Notes: generated by a model not told the origin, from the sequence alone. DNA of 64,000 nucleotides from Clostridiaceae bacterium (GCA_902362725.1 CABIXM010000007.1:1-64000), one strand, 5' to 3'. Counted from the stretch's first letter, positions 32,124 to 41,343 are shown. Translations and numbers: made by a program.

Positions 32124-34963
32124 GCGCTCACCTCGATATATACCATATGTTCACCACTCACGGCCATTGCGAAGGGATCCTTCCGGTTCTCATAGAAGCT
32201 TTCGTCCACGGCTACCTCTCTTCCATCCACCAGAGCGGTCATCACCATTCTGGAGATCCCGGAATGTTCGATGCGGGTTCTTAAGAAAGCCGTCAACTGG
32301 GCTGGCGTGGGCAGTTCTCCGATCTCCCAGCCCTTTCCGGCCATACCGCCCTCCAGAGGGTTCAGGAAGGTCCGGATGAGTCCCAGCGTCTCTTGCTGCA
32401 GCTCATAGGCCTGTTCCATGGATTCCCGCTCCATCCACACCCGGACGTTCATCCGGATAAAATGAGGCTGAATCAGAGTCAGCATCTTGCCGGAAGCTGT
32501 CAGGGCGCTGTCCGCCAGCAGCCGTTCCCGGATCTGCCGTTTCACGCCGGAAAATACATGGGCTCCCTTTTCGTACTCCTCCACCAGAACCGCTATGGTT
32601 ACGCTGTCGTCCTCCCGGTTTCCCTGGGCGTCTGTATGGTTACAGCAGCGCACCTTGCGGACGCCGTAGGCCGCCTGGGAAATCATGTCGAAAAAGCTGC
32701 TCTCCGTCACCGCGCGCCCTCTGGTCCGCAGCATGCCAGCCACCAGATCCATGGTCGTCTCCTCGGTATAACCGTCATAGCCGCCGTAGGTGGGAAACGG
32801 ATTCGTCACTCCCGCCAGATAGCGGATGGCCGTGCCCGGCACCCGGATGCGATCCGCCGGTACATTGGCTTTGCTGCCCCCGTAATTACTGTGGGACACC
32901 CGAATCTGCGGCCCGTCCTCCGGAACCGGATACCCGGCAAACGCGTGCTTCCGGAACTGGAGCTCGCCGGAGGCCATGTCCAGCTGACAGATCCGTCCAC
33001 TGTCGCAGATGGGATTGCCCAGCTTCCATTCCACATAGATCCGCTCCTCCCCGTGGCTCTCCAGCACCTCCACTCTGGCCTTCAGCAGGTTCTGCTGGGA
33101 AAGCTGGATGGAGACTGCGTCCTCCAGGTTATCCAGGTAGAATTCCTCCGTCACCGTATTGACATTGACTACCCGGACCATATTCGGATAGATCCCCCGG
33201 ATCAGCGGAAGCTCATACTCCGGGTTCTCTTTATTTTCATTGATAAATCGGATAAAATAACCCTCGTATCCGTAGAGCTTCCTGCGCACTGCGTCCTGGG
33301 GAATCATCAGCAGCAGATTGCCGGATCCGCAGAAGCCCTCGGTGTAATCCTCTGTCCGCACGGGCAGAAAGCCCTGCTCTGTCAGATATTCTGTCCGGAA
33401 GCGGACCGGCCGGTCCCCATAATTCTCGATTTCAAAATACAGGCTGAAGGGCAGTCCCGCCATGGAACGGTCAAAGCCCAGATACATGGTCCGCTGCCGG
33501 TTCTCTGTCTCGTAGAAAAGAAGGGTGCCGCCCCCCGCCTTCAGGCTCTCCGTGATATCCTGCTCGTCGAAATTGTTGCAGGTCACCACGCCGTCCGGCT
33601 CCTTTGGCGCTTCCTCATAGGAATAGGAAAGGGTCGGAACGGATATCATCGGGCACTTGTAGACGGCGGGCATCTTATAGATATTCTCTGCCTGCAGCAG
33701 TCTCACGCGGATTCTTCCTTCTCCGTTTTCCTCATAATCCGCCATATCCTCCGGGCAGATGAATTCTAGGGCAACTGCGCCCTCGGTGGATCCGTTGAAC
33801 ATGGATCTCCTGTGTGGCTCCCGAAACAGCGGCTTCCAGCCCACCAGGCTTCTGTATTCCCAGACTGCGTCCTCCGCCAGCACTTCCGCGGCCCGGACGC
33901 TTAGGGGCTTCTTCGGCTTTTTCATGATGGCTTTGTATTCCAGATCCAGCTCCGGTACCTCCGGCCGTTCCTCGTGAAGCCGGTAGTCCAGCCGGAAGGA
34001 AAGCTTCAGCTTCGCCCCTCTCCTGCTTAGAACCTCCTCGTCCTCAAAGACGGTCTCATTGTAGAGGCCCAGCGGCTTTCCAAAAGGATAGAAGCTTGTG
34101 CCAAACTCCGGATTGCCATTCAGGCGAATCTCCCCGGGTGCCTTGCCCTCCCGGCTGAGAGATACGGAAAGTCCCTGCAGATATAGCTTTTTCATCTCCC
34201 CGATACAGGTCAGGGCCAGATAGTAGCCCTCCTTCTGACCCAGCCGGGTCTTCTGCGGGATATAGGGCGACAGCTTCAGATGCACGGCGTCGCCGTCCCG
34301 CTCTGCCACCGGAAATACGCGTTCTTCCCCATCCGGTTCCAGAATCGACCAGCAGAAATCCGATGAAGTAAACGCAGACAGCAGTTCTTCCCTGGCCTTT
34401 TCCCCGGCTGCCTTCACATGGACGCACAAATCCAGCTCCGGAAGTCCGTCAAAGAGCTGTTCAAAGCACAGGTACAGGCGATGGGTGGTACTGTTCGTTC
34501 CCTCGATTCCAAAGGCTGTGAAAGGCTCTTCCTGCCGATATTCTTTTTTTACAATTTTACCCAGTTCCCGATCCGTCACCACGATAAGCTCCGGATGTAC
34601 GTCTGTGGCCGTGATCCCGTGCTCCGCGGAAAATACCAGCTCCTCGCCCTGATCCCCGGATGCCAGCACCCGGGTTCCCTTAGGCACCGGTACCAGTCCC
34701 TCATAGCCCTCCACCGGCTGGAACTGCACATAACCTCTGGACGCGCTGACCGGCTCCCGGATCAGTCCGTCGAACAGATTCAGATACTGAATCCGGTGCT
34801 TGTCGATGACGCCCTCATACCGCTCCTCGCAGGAGGCCATCATGTCCCCGCAGAGATCCGTCAGCACGGAACCGGCGTCCTTTCCACCCGGCTCATAGGC
34901 GAACTCCGGCACATAGGAACGCATCAGCTTCTGAAGTTTTTCATGTTCGGAATGTCTCTCCAT
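32117..34963 (-). CDS. Large CIS baseplate J-like protein (Afp11/gp6-like)
   Basis: A protein of about 948 residues. Near the N-terminus it has KLMRSYVPEFAYEPGGKDAG and VLTDLCGDMMASCEERYEGV, the usual opening of the large eCIS wedge protein; a J-like core and a C-terminal domain (RTRIEHSGISRMVMTALVDG) follow. I prefer ATG 34963, which has AGGAGGAG upstream; a frame from 34981 would put the ribosome site inside the gene. It belongs to the baseplate wedge with the 615-residue protein and the gp25-like protein. Confidence 0.87.
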   Translation of the reverse strand: MERHSEHEKLQKLMRSYVPEFAYEPGGKDAGSVLTDLCGDMMASCEERYEGVIDKHRIQYLNLFDGLIREPVSASRGYVQFQPVEGYEGLVPVPKGTRVLASGDQGEELVFSAEHGITATDVHPELIVVTDRELGKIVKKEYRQEEPFTAFGIEGTNSTTHRLYLCFEQLFDGLPELDLCVHVKAAGEKAREELLSAFTSSDFCWSILEPDGEERVFPVAERDGDAVHLKLSPYIPQKTRLGQKEGYYLALTCIGEMKKLYLQGLSVSLSREGKAPGEIRLNGNPEFGTSFYPFGKPLGLYNETVFEDEEVLSRRGAKLKLSFRLDYRLHEERPEVPELDLEYKAIMKKPKKPLSVRAAEVLAEDAVWEYRSLVGWKPLFREPHRRSMFNGSTEGAVALEFICPEDMADYEENGEGRIRVRLLQAENIYKMPAVYKCPMISVPTLSYSYEEAPKEPDGVVTCNNFDEQDITESLKAGGGTLLFYETENRQRTMYLGFDRSMAGLPFSLYFEIENYGDRPVRFRTEYLTEQGFLPVRTEDYTEGFCGSGNLLLMIPQDAVRRKLYGYEGYFIRFINENKENPEYELPLIRGIYPNMVRVVNVNTVTEEFYLDNLEDAVSIQLSQQNLLKARVEVLESHGEERIYVEWKLGNPICDSGRICQLDMASGELQFRKHAFAGYPVPEDGPQIRVSHSNYGGSKANVPADRIRVPGTAIRYLAGVTNPFPTYGGYDGYTEETTMDLVAGMLRTRGRAVTESSFFDMISQAAYGVRKVRCCNHTDAQGNREDDSVTIAVLVEEYEKGAHVFSGVKRQIRERLLADSALTASGKMLTLIQPHFIRMNVRVWMERESMEQAYELQQETLGLIRTFLNPLEGGMAGKGWEIGELPTPAQLTAFLRTRIEHSGISRMVMTALVDGREVAVDESFYENRKDPFAMAVSGEHMVYIEVSAC

Positions 34964-34984
34964 GCTTTTTCTCCTCCTCATGCC

Positions 34985-35398
34985 TTAAAGCTCGCCGATT
35001 CCCTCCTCCAAATAGTAGGGGAATACCAGGTTGTTGGGATTATTTGTCGCCCGCACGTCGTAACTGATATTCAGATAAATCGTTCCGCCCGTCAGGTTTC
35101 TTCTGTCTACGGTCACATTCACATGCCGGATCCGCGGCTCATAACGGGTCAGCGCGTCCTCGGCCTCCCGGATCAGCCCGGCCTCGAAGGCCGCGTCCGG
35201 CAAATCAAAGATATAATCCTGCAGGTTGCAGCCGAAATCCGGAAGCATGGCCCGCTCCTTCAGTCTGGTCATCAGAATGATATAGATGGCCTGCCGGATA
35301 TCCTCTTCCCCTTCCGTCATCCGGAATTTTCCTGTCACCGGATCCACCTTGGGCGGGAAAGCAAATCCCCTTCCCAGAAAAGCCCTTGAATCTTCCAT
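34985..35398 (-). CDS. gp25-like baseplate wedge protein (Afp9)
   Basis: A 137-residue GPW/gp25-family protein: GRGFAFPPKVDPVTGKFRMT, then EEDIRQAIYIILMTRLKERA and LPDFGCNLQDYIFD, with the family's EPRIRHVNVTVDRRN near the C-terminus. In T4 and CIS particles this protein clamps the baseplate wedge and starts sheath assembly. Gene order (spike, gp25, large J-like, second J-like, gpI-like) is that of an Afp/PVC-type cluster. Confidence 0.95.
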   Translation of the reverse strand: MEDSRAFLGRGFAFPPKVDPVTGKFRMTEGEEDIRQAIYIILMTRLKERAMLPDFGCNLQDYIFDLPDAAFEAGLIREAEDALTRYEPRIRHVNVTVDRRNLTGGTIYLNISYDVRATNNPNNLVFPYYLEEGIGEL

Positions 35399-35438
35399 GC
35401 CTGTTTCTTCCTTTCCCGCTGTGTTCTTTGTCTGTATC

Positions 35439-36218
35439 CTAGTTAATCTGTACCATGGCTCCCTTTACGGCCACCGGGCCGGAGGCCTGCAGATTCATCT
35501 TGGCCTGAGCCTTCACATCCACCTGTGCGCCCTCCGCTTTCCAGGCGGAATTGGCCTTCATGCCGATCTCATTGTCCGCTGTCAGAGCGATCTTTTTCGC
35601 CTTCAGGCTGATGCTGCCCCCGTTTCCGTCCAGCGACAGCTCCACGCTTCCGGCCTTGATGGAGATGGTTTTCTCCGCCAGAAGCTCCGCCTTGCCGTTC
35701 TTATAATCCAGCTGAATGCCGTTCTTGCCCTCCTTGTCTGAGAGCTTACAGCACTGCTTCTCATCGTCGATAACCAGCGTGCTTCCCTTCGGCGTCGTGA
35801 CGGTAATGCTCTGCTTTCCATCTTCGTCAGATATGGCGATATCCACGCCGCCTTTGGTCTTCACCCGCTTTTTCACATTCTTCTTATCGAAATTCTCCGA
35901 CACCAGGGACGCGCCGCTGGGATACAGGCTGCCCAGCAGAAAGGGGCGCTTCAGGCTGCCGCCGATAAAGCCCACCAGCACGGTCTCGTCGATCTCCGGC
36001 ACCCAGTAGGTTCCGTAATCCTTGCCCGTATACGGAGCCAGCAGCCGCACCCACTCGCACATGTTCTTGCCAGACTCCCAGACCGTGAATTCCACCTTGA
36101 CCATGCCCTTATACTCCGCGTTGTTGTTCTCCACCACAGTTCCCTGGACGAAGCCCGGCGCGTGCTGCCCGTCGTAATATTCATTTTCTCTCTGAAATAA
36201 ATCCGTAATCGAATTCAT
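35439..36218 (-). CDS. CIS spike protein (gp5/VgrG C-terminal half; OB fold plus beta-helix)
   Basis: A 259-residue protein. An N-terminal OB-fold has FVQGTVVENNNAEYKGMVKV, then WVRLLAPYTGKDYGTYWVPE and VLVGFIGGSLKRPFLLGSLY, typical of the gp5/VgrG family. From about residue 120 it changes to short repeating beta strands (KTKGGVDIAISDEDGKQSIT, KISIKAG-type, GGSISLKAKKIALTADNEIG), consistent with a trimeric beta-helical needle. Its start overlaps the hub gene stop by 4 bases (ATGA). The hub and spike are two genes here, unlike single-chain VgrG/Afp8. Confidence 0.9.
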   Translation of the reverse strand: MNSITDLFQRENEYYDGQHAPGFVQGTVVENNNAEYKGMVKVEFTVWESGKNMCEWVRLLAPYTGKDYGTYWVPEIDETVLVGFIGGSLKRPFLLGSLYPSGASLVSENFDKKNVKKRVKTKGGVDIAISDEDGKQSITVTTPKGSTLVIDDEKQCCKLSDKEGKNGIQLDYKNGKAELLAEKTISIKAGSVELSLDGNGGSISLKAKKIALTADNEIGMKANSAWKAEGAQVDVKAQAKMNLQASGPVAVKGAMVQIN

Positions 36219-37306
36219 AGACTGCTCACTCCCGCTCTCAGATACGTCCGGTATCCGTCCTCATTCAACACATGGCGCACATAGGTAATATAATACTTTC
36301 TGTCCGCCTGGGCTGACAGGTGCTTCACCTCCACGAAGCGTCCCGGCACCAGCTCCGGAATTCCCACACACTCGCATTCCAGGGCGCCGAACTCCTGAAC
36401 CAGCCTGTTCATCCGTGCCTGGGCCCGGGCCTTGGCTTCCGCCGCATCCTTCACCCCTGCCTCATAGTAAACCTGCCTGGAATTGCCCAGAAGCTTGCCC
36501 GACTGCTTCCCGAAACTTCCGGACAGAGATGCTTCTCCTTTGATCTGCTTGCCGCTCTCCGGGTCGATGGAGCGGATCTCAATCTTCTTCACCAGCGGCT
36601 GCGCCGACATGGAGAACCGGGCGTTCAGGATTCCCTGGGCCGGTCCCATCGTCATCAGCGCTGAAGTGACCTTCTGCCTTTTTCGGAAATAAGCCTTGCC
36701 CTGGATGATAAAGAATTCATAGCCCTGCTTCTCCGCCTGCTCTACGATCACCTCGTAGTCGGTCATCATATGGCTCCGGAGCGGAACCTCCTCCTCCTTA
36801 CAGGAGTCGATCTCCTTTCCGGCCAGATAGCTGCTGACCGGCGTCTCTCCCAGAATCGCCTTCACCACCGCGTCCGCGCTCTTCTGGGTAAAAAATTCCA
36901 TTCTCCTGGTCTTCATAAGAAGGCCTTTGATGTCCATGCACTCCACCCGGATCCGGTAATCGTCCTCCTCGGTGCCATGCTGGTATTCCACCTGGGAAAT
37001 ATAACCCCGGAACACTTCTTCCCTGGAAATATATCCCAGTTTTATTTTTACACTTTCCCCTATCTGGAGCTTGTCCGCAATCTTTTTGTCAAAGGCCGTA
37101 TCCTTCACCCGATAGGCTCCGTCCACGTAAAACACGCAGCCGGAGGCTTCGAAGCCGCTGGTCAGTTCCACCTCTATCTCCTGGATATCCGCCTTTTTCT
37201 CCGAAAGCTTTTCCGATCCCACCGTAATCTCCACAGACGGGGCGGAAAAGTCCTTATATTTATCTCTCAGAGCACGGAAGCTTGTGCTTCCCTTCATCAT
37301 ATCCAT
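36215..37306 (-). CDS. CIS hub protein (gpD/VgrG N-terminal half)
   Basis: A 363-residue protein of the phage late-control D/VgrG N-terminal family: EVELTSGFEASGCVFYVDGA near residues 46-65, KIKLGYISREEVFRGYISQV near residues 89-108, and QAEKQGYEFFIIQGKAYFRK near residues 191-210. It would form the trimeric hub joining tube to spike, with the spike encoded by the next gene (4-base overlap). The upstream LysM-type gene is 22 bases away. Confidence 0.9.
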   Translation of the reverse strand: MDMMKGSTSFRALRDKYKDFSAPSVEITVGSEKLSEKKADIQEIEVELTSGFEASGCVFYVDGAYRVKDTAFDKKIADKLQIGESVKIKLGYISREEVFRGYISQVEYQHGTEEDDYRIRVECMDIKGLLMKTRRMEFFTQKSADAVVKAILGETPVSSYLAGKEIDSCKEEEVPLRSHMMTDYEVIVEQAEKQGYEFFIIQGKAYFRKRQKVTSALMTMGPAQGILNARFSMSAQPLVKKIEIRSIDPESGKQIKGEASLSGSFGKQSGKLLGNSRQVYYEAGVKDAAEAKARAQARMNRLVQEFGALECECVGIPELVPGRFVEVKHLSAQADRKYYITYVRHVLNEDGYRTYLRAGVSSL

Positions 37307-37328
37307 ATCCGCACCCTCCGTCTGTCCT

Positions 37329-38051
37329 CTACAGCGCCGGAACCTTCAATCTTCTAGTATAATCCACTTTTCTGGGATTTAAGATGCCGTTCTCCTCCGC
37401 GATGGCCCGCCAGCTGCCCGGATCACCGTACTCTTCCGCCGCCAGCATCCACAGCTCTTCCTTCTGGTTAATCCGGCGGTACTTGGTCCGATCCGGCGAC
37501 TCATGGGGATTGGCCCCGATCTCATTCAGGATCTTTTTGTCCTCGCCCTCGATCTCCATATCCAGGCGGGCCCGCACCGGCATACCGTTCCGGTTGAACA
37601 TCTGATAGCTGATTCCAAGGGAGGTCACGTGTCCATAGAAGGCCATGCTGCCCCACTCGAACAGCACCATGCTGGGTTCATGATTCTCCGCTGTCCGCTT
37701 CATAATCATGCCCAAATCCCGGCAGATCTCCGTCAGCTCGTCCTTGCTGTCCAGATATTTGGACAGGCCTTTGGGCATCTGATACTCCTGCAGCTCTGTG
37801 GAGGTATCCAGAATCAGGCTGACCCTTAAAGTAGCCAGCTCGCTTCCCGAAGCCTGGGTATTCTTCGGATGAGCTTCCTCTCCCTGCCCGTTGTGGCGCT
37901 TGTACTTCACGCTGCGGTTGATCGCATATTCGGTAGGGTTAAACTGTACCGGTATGGTATTCTTCTTTCCCTTCTGAGTATTGTAGGAGAGCCGCGCCCT
38001 CTGGAGAGCGCCGTCCCCGTATATCAGTTTCTGTCTCGCCTCTGTGCTCAT
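37329..38051 (-). CDS. CIS tube-cap/hub adaptor with LysM-like C-terminus (Afp7/Pvc7-like)
   Basis: A 240-residue protein. The N-terminal CIS_tube-type domain shows NTIPVQFNPTEYAINRSVKY, then ELATLRVSLILDTSTELQEY and PSMVLFEWGSMAFYGHVTSL. The C-terminus is a LysM-like module (LWMLAAEEYGDPGSWRAIAE with NGILNPRKV). In Afp and PVC this protein sits between the tube and the spike hub. Its start lies directly after the stop codon of the coiled-coil gene, so expression is coupled. Confidence 0.92.
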   Translation of the reverse strand: MSTEARQKLIYGDGALQRARLSYNTQKGKKNTIPVQFNPTEYAINRSVKYKRHNGQGEEAHPKNTQASGSELATLRVSLILDTSTELQEYQMPKGLSKYLDSKDELTEICRDLGMIMKRTAENHEPSMVLFEWGSMAFYGHVTSLGISYQMFNRNGMPVRARLDMEIEGEDKKILNEIGANPHESPDRTKYRRINQKEELWMLAAEEYGDPGSWRAIAEENGILNPRKVDYTRRLKVPAL

Positions 38052-40646
38052 CTATACCAGTCCTCTCCTTTCCCGCTCAGTCCGGAGCTTCTGCTCCAGC
38101 TTCCGGTATACCCGGTTGCTCATATTCTGAAGGCTCTCATCCATCCGGCGTTCCACTTCCTTCTGAACCTGCCGTCCCACATAGGCCGGAAGCGCGCCCT
38201 CGTCCAACAGTCCCGGCTCCTTCGTGATCACCTCGCGCACGATCTCCCGCTGCTTTTCCACCTGGAGCTGCTTCTCGGTCCGCACGCTCCGGCGGACCTC
38301 CTGAAGCTCTTCGGTTACATTGCGGATATGCTCCTGCATCTGCCGGCGGCTTGCCTCCTGCTCTTTTGCTTCCCGGTCCTCGGGATAAATCATGGGCGCA
38401 GTCTCCAAAGCCTGTCCGGGAGACGGCTGTCTTGAGACGGCCCGTCTGCCGGCTGCCTGCCTCTGAAAAGCCTGTATCAGGGTTGTCTGACCGTTCCTGG
38501 CGGCCTGCCGTGTCTGCGCCGCCTGTGGAATCACTCCCGGGCTTTGCAGCTGCAGCGGATAGGGCAGCCCCGGCGTTCCCAGTGGCTGCATAGCCTCCAG
38601 GGTTTCGCCCTGCAGCATTTCCACCGGCTGAAATCCATTCTCAGTCCGGGGTATGCCCCAGCTGTCGCCCGGTATGCCCGGCTGTGCTGCCTTTTGCAGC
38701 ATCCGGTAGCCTGCCGTATGCTGAACGGTATCCCGGACCCGATTCTCCACGATGGTCTGCAGAGTTCTCTGCTCCGCCGTCTGCGGAACCTTTTTTTCTG
38801 TCTCTTTTTCTATCTTTTTTTCTATAATATGCCCGGTTGTCTTCTCTACGGTATTCTGCAGGACGTTCTCCACTGTTTCCCGTACAATCTTCTGTACCGT
38901 GTTCTGTACGGTCTCCTGTACTGCCTGCTCTGCAACGCCCGGAAGCTTTCCCGGTTCCGCGGATCTTCCTGTGTTCTCTCCGGCCTCCTCCGGCCCGGTC
39001 ATCTCACTGGCTGCGTGAACCATCGGTACCTCCGCCAGCTCCGGCCGCGCCTGGTTGCCGCGCTCCGAATCTCCCGGAATTGGCTGTCCGGAAATCCCAT
39101 AACCCGGCGTCCGGAATTGTCCCGCCTCCACAGGCATCTGCCCGATAGGCCGTCCGGGCGTCCCGGAAGTAATCTGCGTCTGCCCTGGCGCGTTTTTTGC
39201 TTCCGCAGGACTCTGCCACCGGCTTCCCGGTATGGACAGCTGTTCTGCGCGCTGCTCTCTCTGCATCGGCTCCATCTGATTCTGCCGCTGTACCAGCTGC
39301 ATCGGTTCCACCGTGCTCTGCTGCCGGTTCCGCTGCGTCCCGGGTGTCTCTGTCACGTCTCTTCGTCCGGTCTGGTTCTGCACTGACCCATCTGACTTCC
39401 ACGCTTCGCTTTCGGCAGCTTTCTGCCCCTGTTTCTCCGCCGCTTCCTGCTCTTCCATATCGTAGAGCAGGGACATGGGAAGATACCCTGTCGATACGTC
39501 CAGCATCCGCTCTGTGCGGAGCAGAAGCCGCTCGATTTCGGATGGCGCAGACCCGGCATTACTCCGGATGGCGCTTTCGGACGATCCGGCTGCGGCATTT
39601 GTCATCACCGCCGCCCCCGCGTTCCCGATTCTTCTTCCCGGTATCCGGAGTTCTGCCCGATAACTGCTGTTATATATATTCTCGATTTTTCGAAGCAGCA
39701 CCAGCTGCTTCTCTCGGATTTCTTTCTCTCTGACTTCTTTTTCCTGAATTTCTTTCGTTTGAATCTCTTTTTCCAGAACTTCTCTGTCCCGGATCTCCTT
39801 CTCCCGGAGTTTCCAAATCTCCTGCGCGCCCCTGTCTCCGGACGGTGCCGTCTCTCCCGGCTTCTTTTCCTGTCCGGGCTCCGCGCCCCGGCCGCTTCCG
39901 CGACCCTGTTCTCTGTATCTGTGCTCCGTATCCGCAGGTACGGTACGAAGCTCCTCTCTCATGGATTCTGTGTGTACAGGCACTGTCTGAAGCTCCGCTT
40001 CTGTCCGCACCTGCTCTGTATGAATCTGTTCTCTTTCTGTCTGCTCCGTGTGGAATTGTTCTCGCTGAAGTTCCTCCCGGATCCGTTCCGTATGGATCCG
40101 CTCTTTCTGAACCTCAGTCCGCAACTCCTCCCGGATGCGCTCCGTATGGGTCTGCTCCCGCTGAAGCTCCTTCTCCAGACGTTCCGTGTGCGTCCGCTCC
40201 CGCCGAAGCTCCTTCTCCAGCGTCTCCCGCTCTGTCTTTTCCAGCCGTTCTTTCAGCACTGTCAGCTGTTTGGTACCACCCTCCCGCACCAGCTCGTGGA
40301 TCTCCTTTGCCATGCGCGCCGCCAGCTTTTCCTCCGCCTCCGGCAGTTCCCGGCTGATGAGCTTTTCCACCTGTTTCTCTACGGTAGGATAGAGATTCCG
40401 GAACACCTGCTTCTCATACAGCTGATTCAGCAGCTGAAAATTCTGCTGATACAGATGGTTCTCTTCTGTGATGCGCTGAATCCGGTACAGGTTGGTCACA
40501 TAGCTGTTCTGCACTGTTTCCCCGGCGTCCTGCTCTGCCGCTTCCGGGAAAATCATGGCAGCGGAATCGAAGGGTCCGCCCCCCTGGGTATGCTGCGCTA
40601 TAATTTGATTGGCAAAGCCCAGAAACTGATTCCGCATTCCGGTCAC
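38052..40646 (-). CDS. 864-residue Gln/Glu/Arg-rich coiled-coil protein; candidate tape measure or scaffold
   Basis: Not recognised by family. The N-terminus (GMRNQFLGFANQIIAQHTQG) may be an anchoring segment. Residues about 90-215 are coiled coil with a repeating HTERIREELQREQ-like unit. Then come EKEIQTKEIQEKEVREKEIR-type repeats (about 290-315), a Gln/Pro-rich central part, a region of 4-residue period (QETVQNTVQKIVRETVENVL near 590), and a final helix-rich segment. No membrane segment is obvious. It lies where no Afp/PVC homologue is expected, between tube initiator and LysM protein. Its length and helical repeats make a tape-measure or inner scaffold role worth testing; that is inference. 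Confidence 0.7.
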   Translation of the reverse strand: MTGMRNQFLGFANQIIAQHTQGGGPFDSAAMIFPEAAEQDAGETVQNSYVTNLYRIQRITEENHLYQQNFQLLNQLYEKQVFRNLYPTVEKQVEKLISRELPEAEEKLAARMAKEIHELVREGGTKQLTVLKERLEKTERETLEKELRRERTHTERLEKELQREQTHTERIREELRTEVQKERIHTERIREELQREQFHTEQTEREQIHTEQVRTEAELQTVPVHTESMREELRTVPADTEHRYREQGRGSGRGAEPGQEKKPGETAPSGDRGAQEIWKLREKEIRDREVLEKEIQTKEIQEKEVREKEIREKQLVLLRKIENIYNSSYRAELRIPGRRIGNAGAAVMTNAAAGSSESAIRSNAGSAPSEIERLLLRTERMLDVSTGYLPMSLLYDMEEQEAAEKQGQKAAESEAWKSDGSVQNQTGRRDVTETPGTQRNRQQSTVEPMQLVQRQNQMEPMQREQRAEQLSIPGSRWQSPAEAKNAPGQTQITSGTPGRPIGQMPVEAGQFRTPGYGISGQPIPGDSERGNQARPELAEVPMVHAASEMTGPEEAGENTGRSAEPGKLPGVAEQAVQETVQNTVQKIVRETVENVLQNTVEKTTGHIIEKKIEKETEKKVPQTAEQRTLQTIVENRVRDTVQHTAGYRMLQKAAQPGIPGDSWGIPRTENGFQPVEMLQGETLEAMQPLGTPGLPYPLQLQSPGVIPQAAQTRQAARNGQTTLIQAFQRQAAGRRAVSRQPSPGQALETAPMIYPEDREAKEQEASRRQMQEHIRNVTEELQEVRRSVRTEKQLQVEKQREIVREVITKEPGLLDEGALPAYVGRQVQKEVERRMDESLQNMSNRVYRKLEQKLRTERERRGLV

Positions 40647-40659
40647 TCCTTACTTTTTT

Positions 40660-41118
40660 CTACAGCTTGCGCCACGCGCCGCTGTCCCTGCTGCCTTCCT
40701 CCTCCAGGGTTTCATATCCCAGCTCAATGCTGGCCACCTGAAGACCGCTGTCCCTGGCGGAAAATTCATTCAGGCTGATCCGTCTGATATAAGCGCCCGC
40801 CAGATAATATTCCTTCTTTATCTCACCCTTCTGGTCTGCCACATAGATGGCCACCTCTTCCCGGAACCGATAACCGGGCTGATAAAGCCGGAACTCCATT
40901 TCCCGTTCCAGGACTCCCCGTTCCAGCGTCAGGCTTCTCTCCTGCCTGCCTCCCCCGGAGACCAGGGCATAGACGGCTCTGTTCCAACCGCCCTCCCGCA
41001 GAACTTCGAAATTTTCTTCCTCGGAAAGACCGGACAGACGCTCAAAGCCGATTCGCTTTCCTTCCAGATACACGATAAAATTATAACTTCTACGCCGGTT
41101 TTCTCCGTTCTCTGCCAC
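40660..41118 (-). CDS. Second gp19-like tube protein (tube initiator, Afp5-like)
   Basis: A 152-residue protein of the gp19 tube family but divergent from the main tube: SYNFIVYLEGKRIGFERLSG and REGGWNRAVYALVSGGGRQE near residues 11-60, with IRRISLNEFSARDSGLQVAS near the C-terminus. In Afp/PVC a second tube-like protein starts the tube at the baseplate. It lies 18 bases after the DUF6760-like frame and 13 bases before the coiled-coil gene. Confidence 0.85.
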   Translation of the reverse strand: MAENGENRRRSYNFIVYLEGKRIGFERLSGLSEEENFEVLREGGWNRAVYALVSGGGRQERSLTLERGVLEREMEFRLYQPGYRFREEVAIYVADQKGEIKKEYYLAGAYIRRISLNEFSARDSGLQVASIELGYETLEEEGSRDSGAWRKL

Positions 41119-41136
41119 GGCTTTTGTCCCCCCTGT

Positions 41137-41343
41137 CTACAGTTCAAAAATATTTTTCGGCTTTCCGCTGATCTTCTTATGGATCTCCGATATCTCCGCG
41201 CAGAATCTCCGTCTGGTCATATGATCCATCTGCATGACCGTCTCGTAATCCCAGTGAAAATAGTATGCCACAAAGGCCACTTCCCGGTAAAGCTCGTCCT
41301 TGGGATAGACGGTTATTCCGCTCTCGTAAAATTTATAGGTTTC
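41137..41343 (-). CDS. DUF6760-like frame reached by probable -1 frameshift (no start codon of its own)
   Basis: In the -1 frame of the tail-assembly gene, an open stretch from 41343 to the stop at 41137 encodes ITVYPKDELYREVAFVAYYF and HWDYETVMQMDHMTRRRFCA, the hallmark of the small DUF6760/Afp6-like proteins of contractile injection systems (EVAxxAYxFHW, then RRRFxxEIxxIH). A stop lies just upstream (TAA at 41346-41344), and no ATG, GTG or TTG occurs before the conserved domain; the first GTG is already inside REVAF. Translation is best explained by -1 slippage at the AAATTTT heptamer, giving a 181-residue fusion (118 residues of the upstream protein plus 63). Use of a rare start such as ATA is the alternative. 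Confidence 0.75.
   Translation of the reverse strand, partial: ETYKFYESGITVYPKDELYREVAFVAYYFHWDYETVMQMDHMTRRRFCAEISEIHKKISGKPKNIFEL

Noticed and set aside
38540-40780. Long plus-strand frames opposite the 864-residue coiled-coil gene
   Set aside because: They are antisense to a gene in a tight operon, rich in Leu/Arg/Ser/Pro as expected from mirrored Glu/Gln codons, and lack ribosome sites.
41137-41343. DUF6760-like frame as an independently started gene
   Set aside because: No ATG, GTG or TTG occurs between the upstream stop and the conserved domain, so frameshifting is preferred; a rare start codon is not fully excluded.
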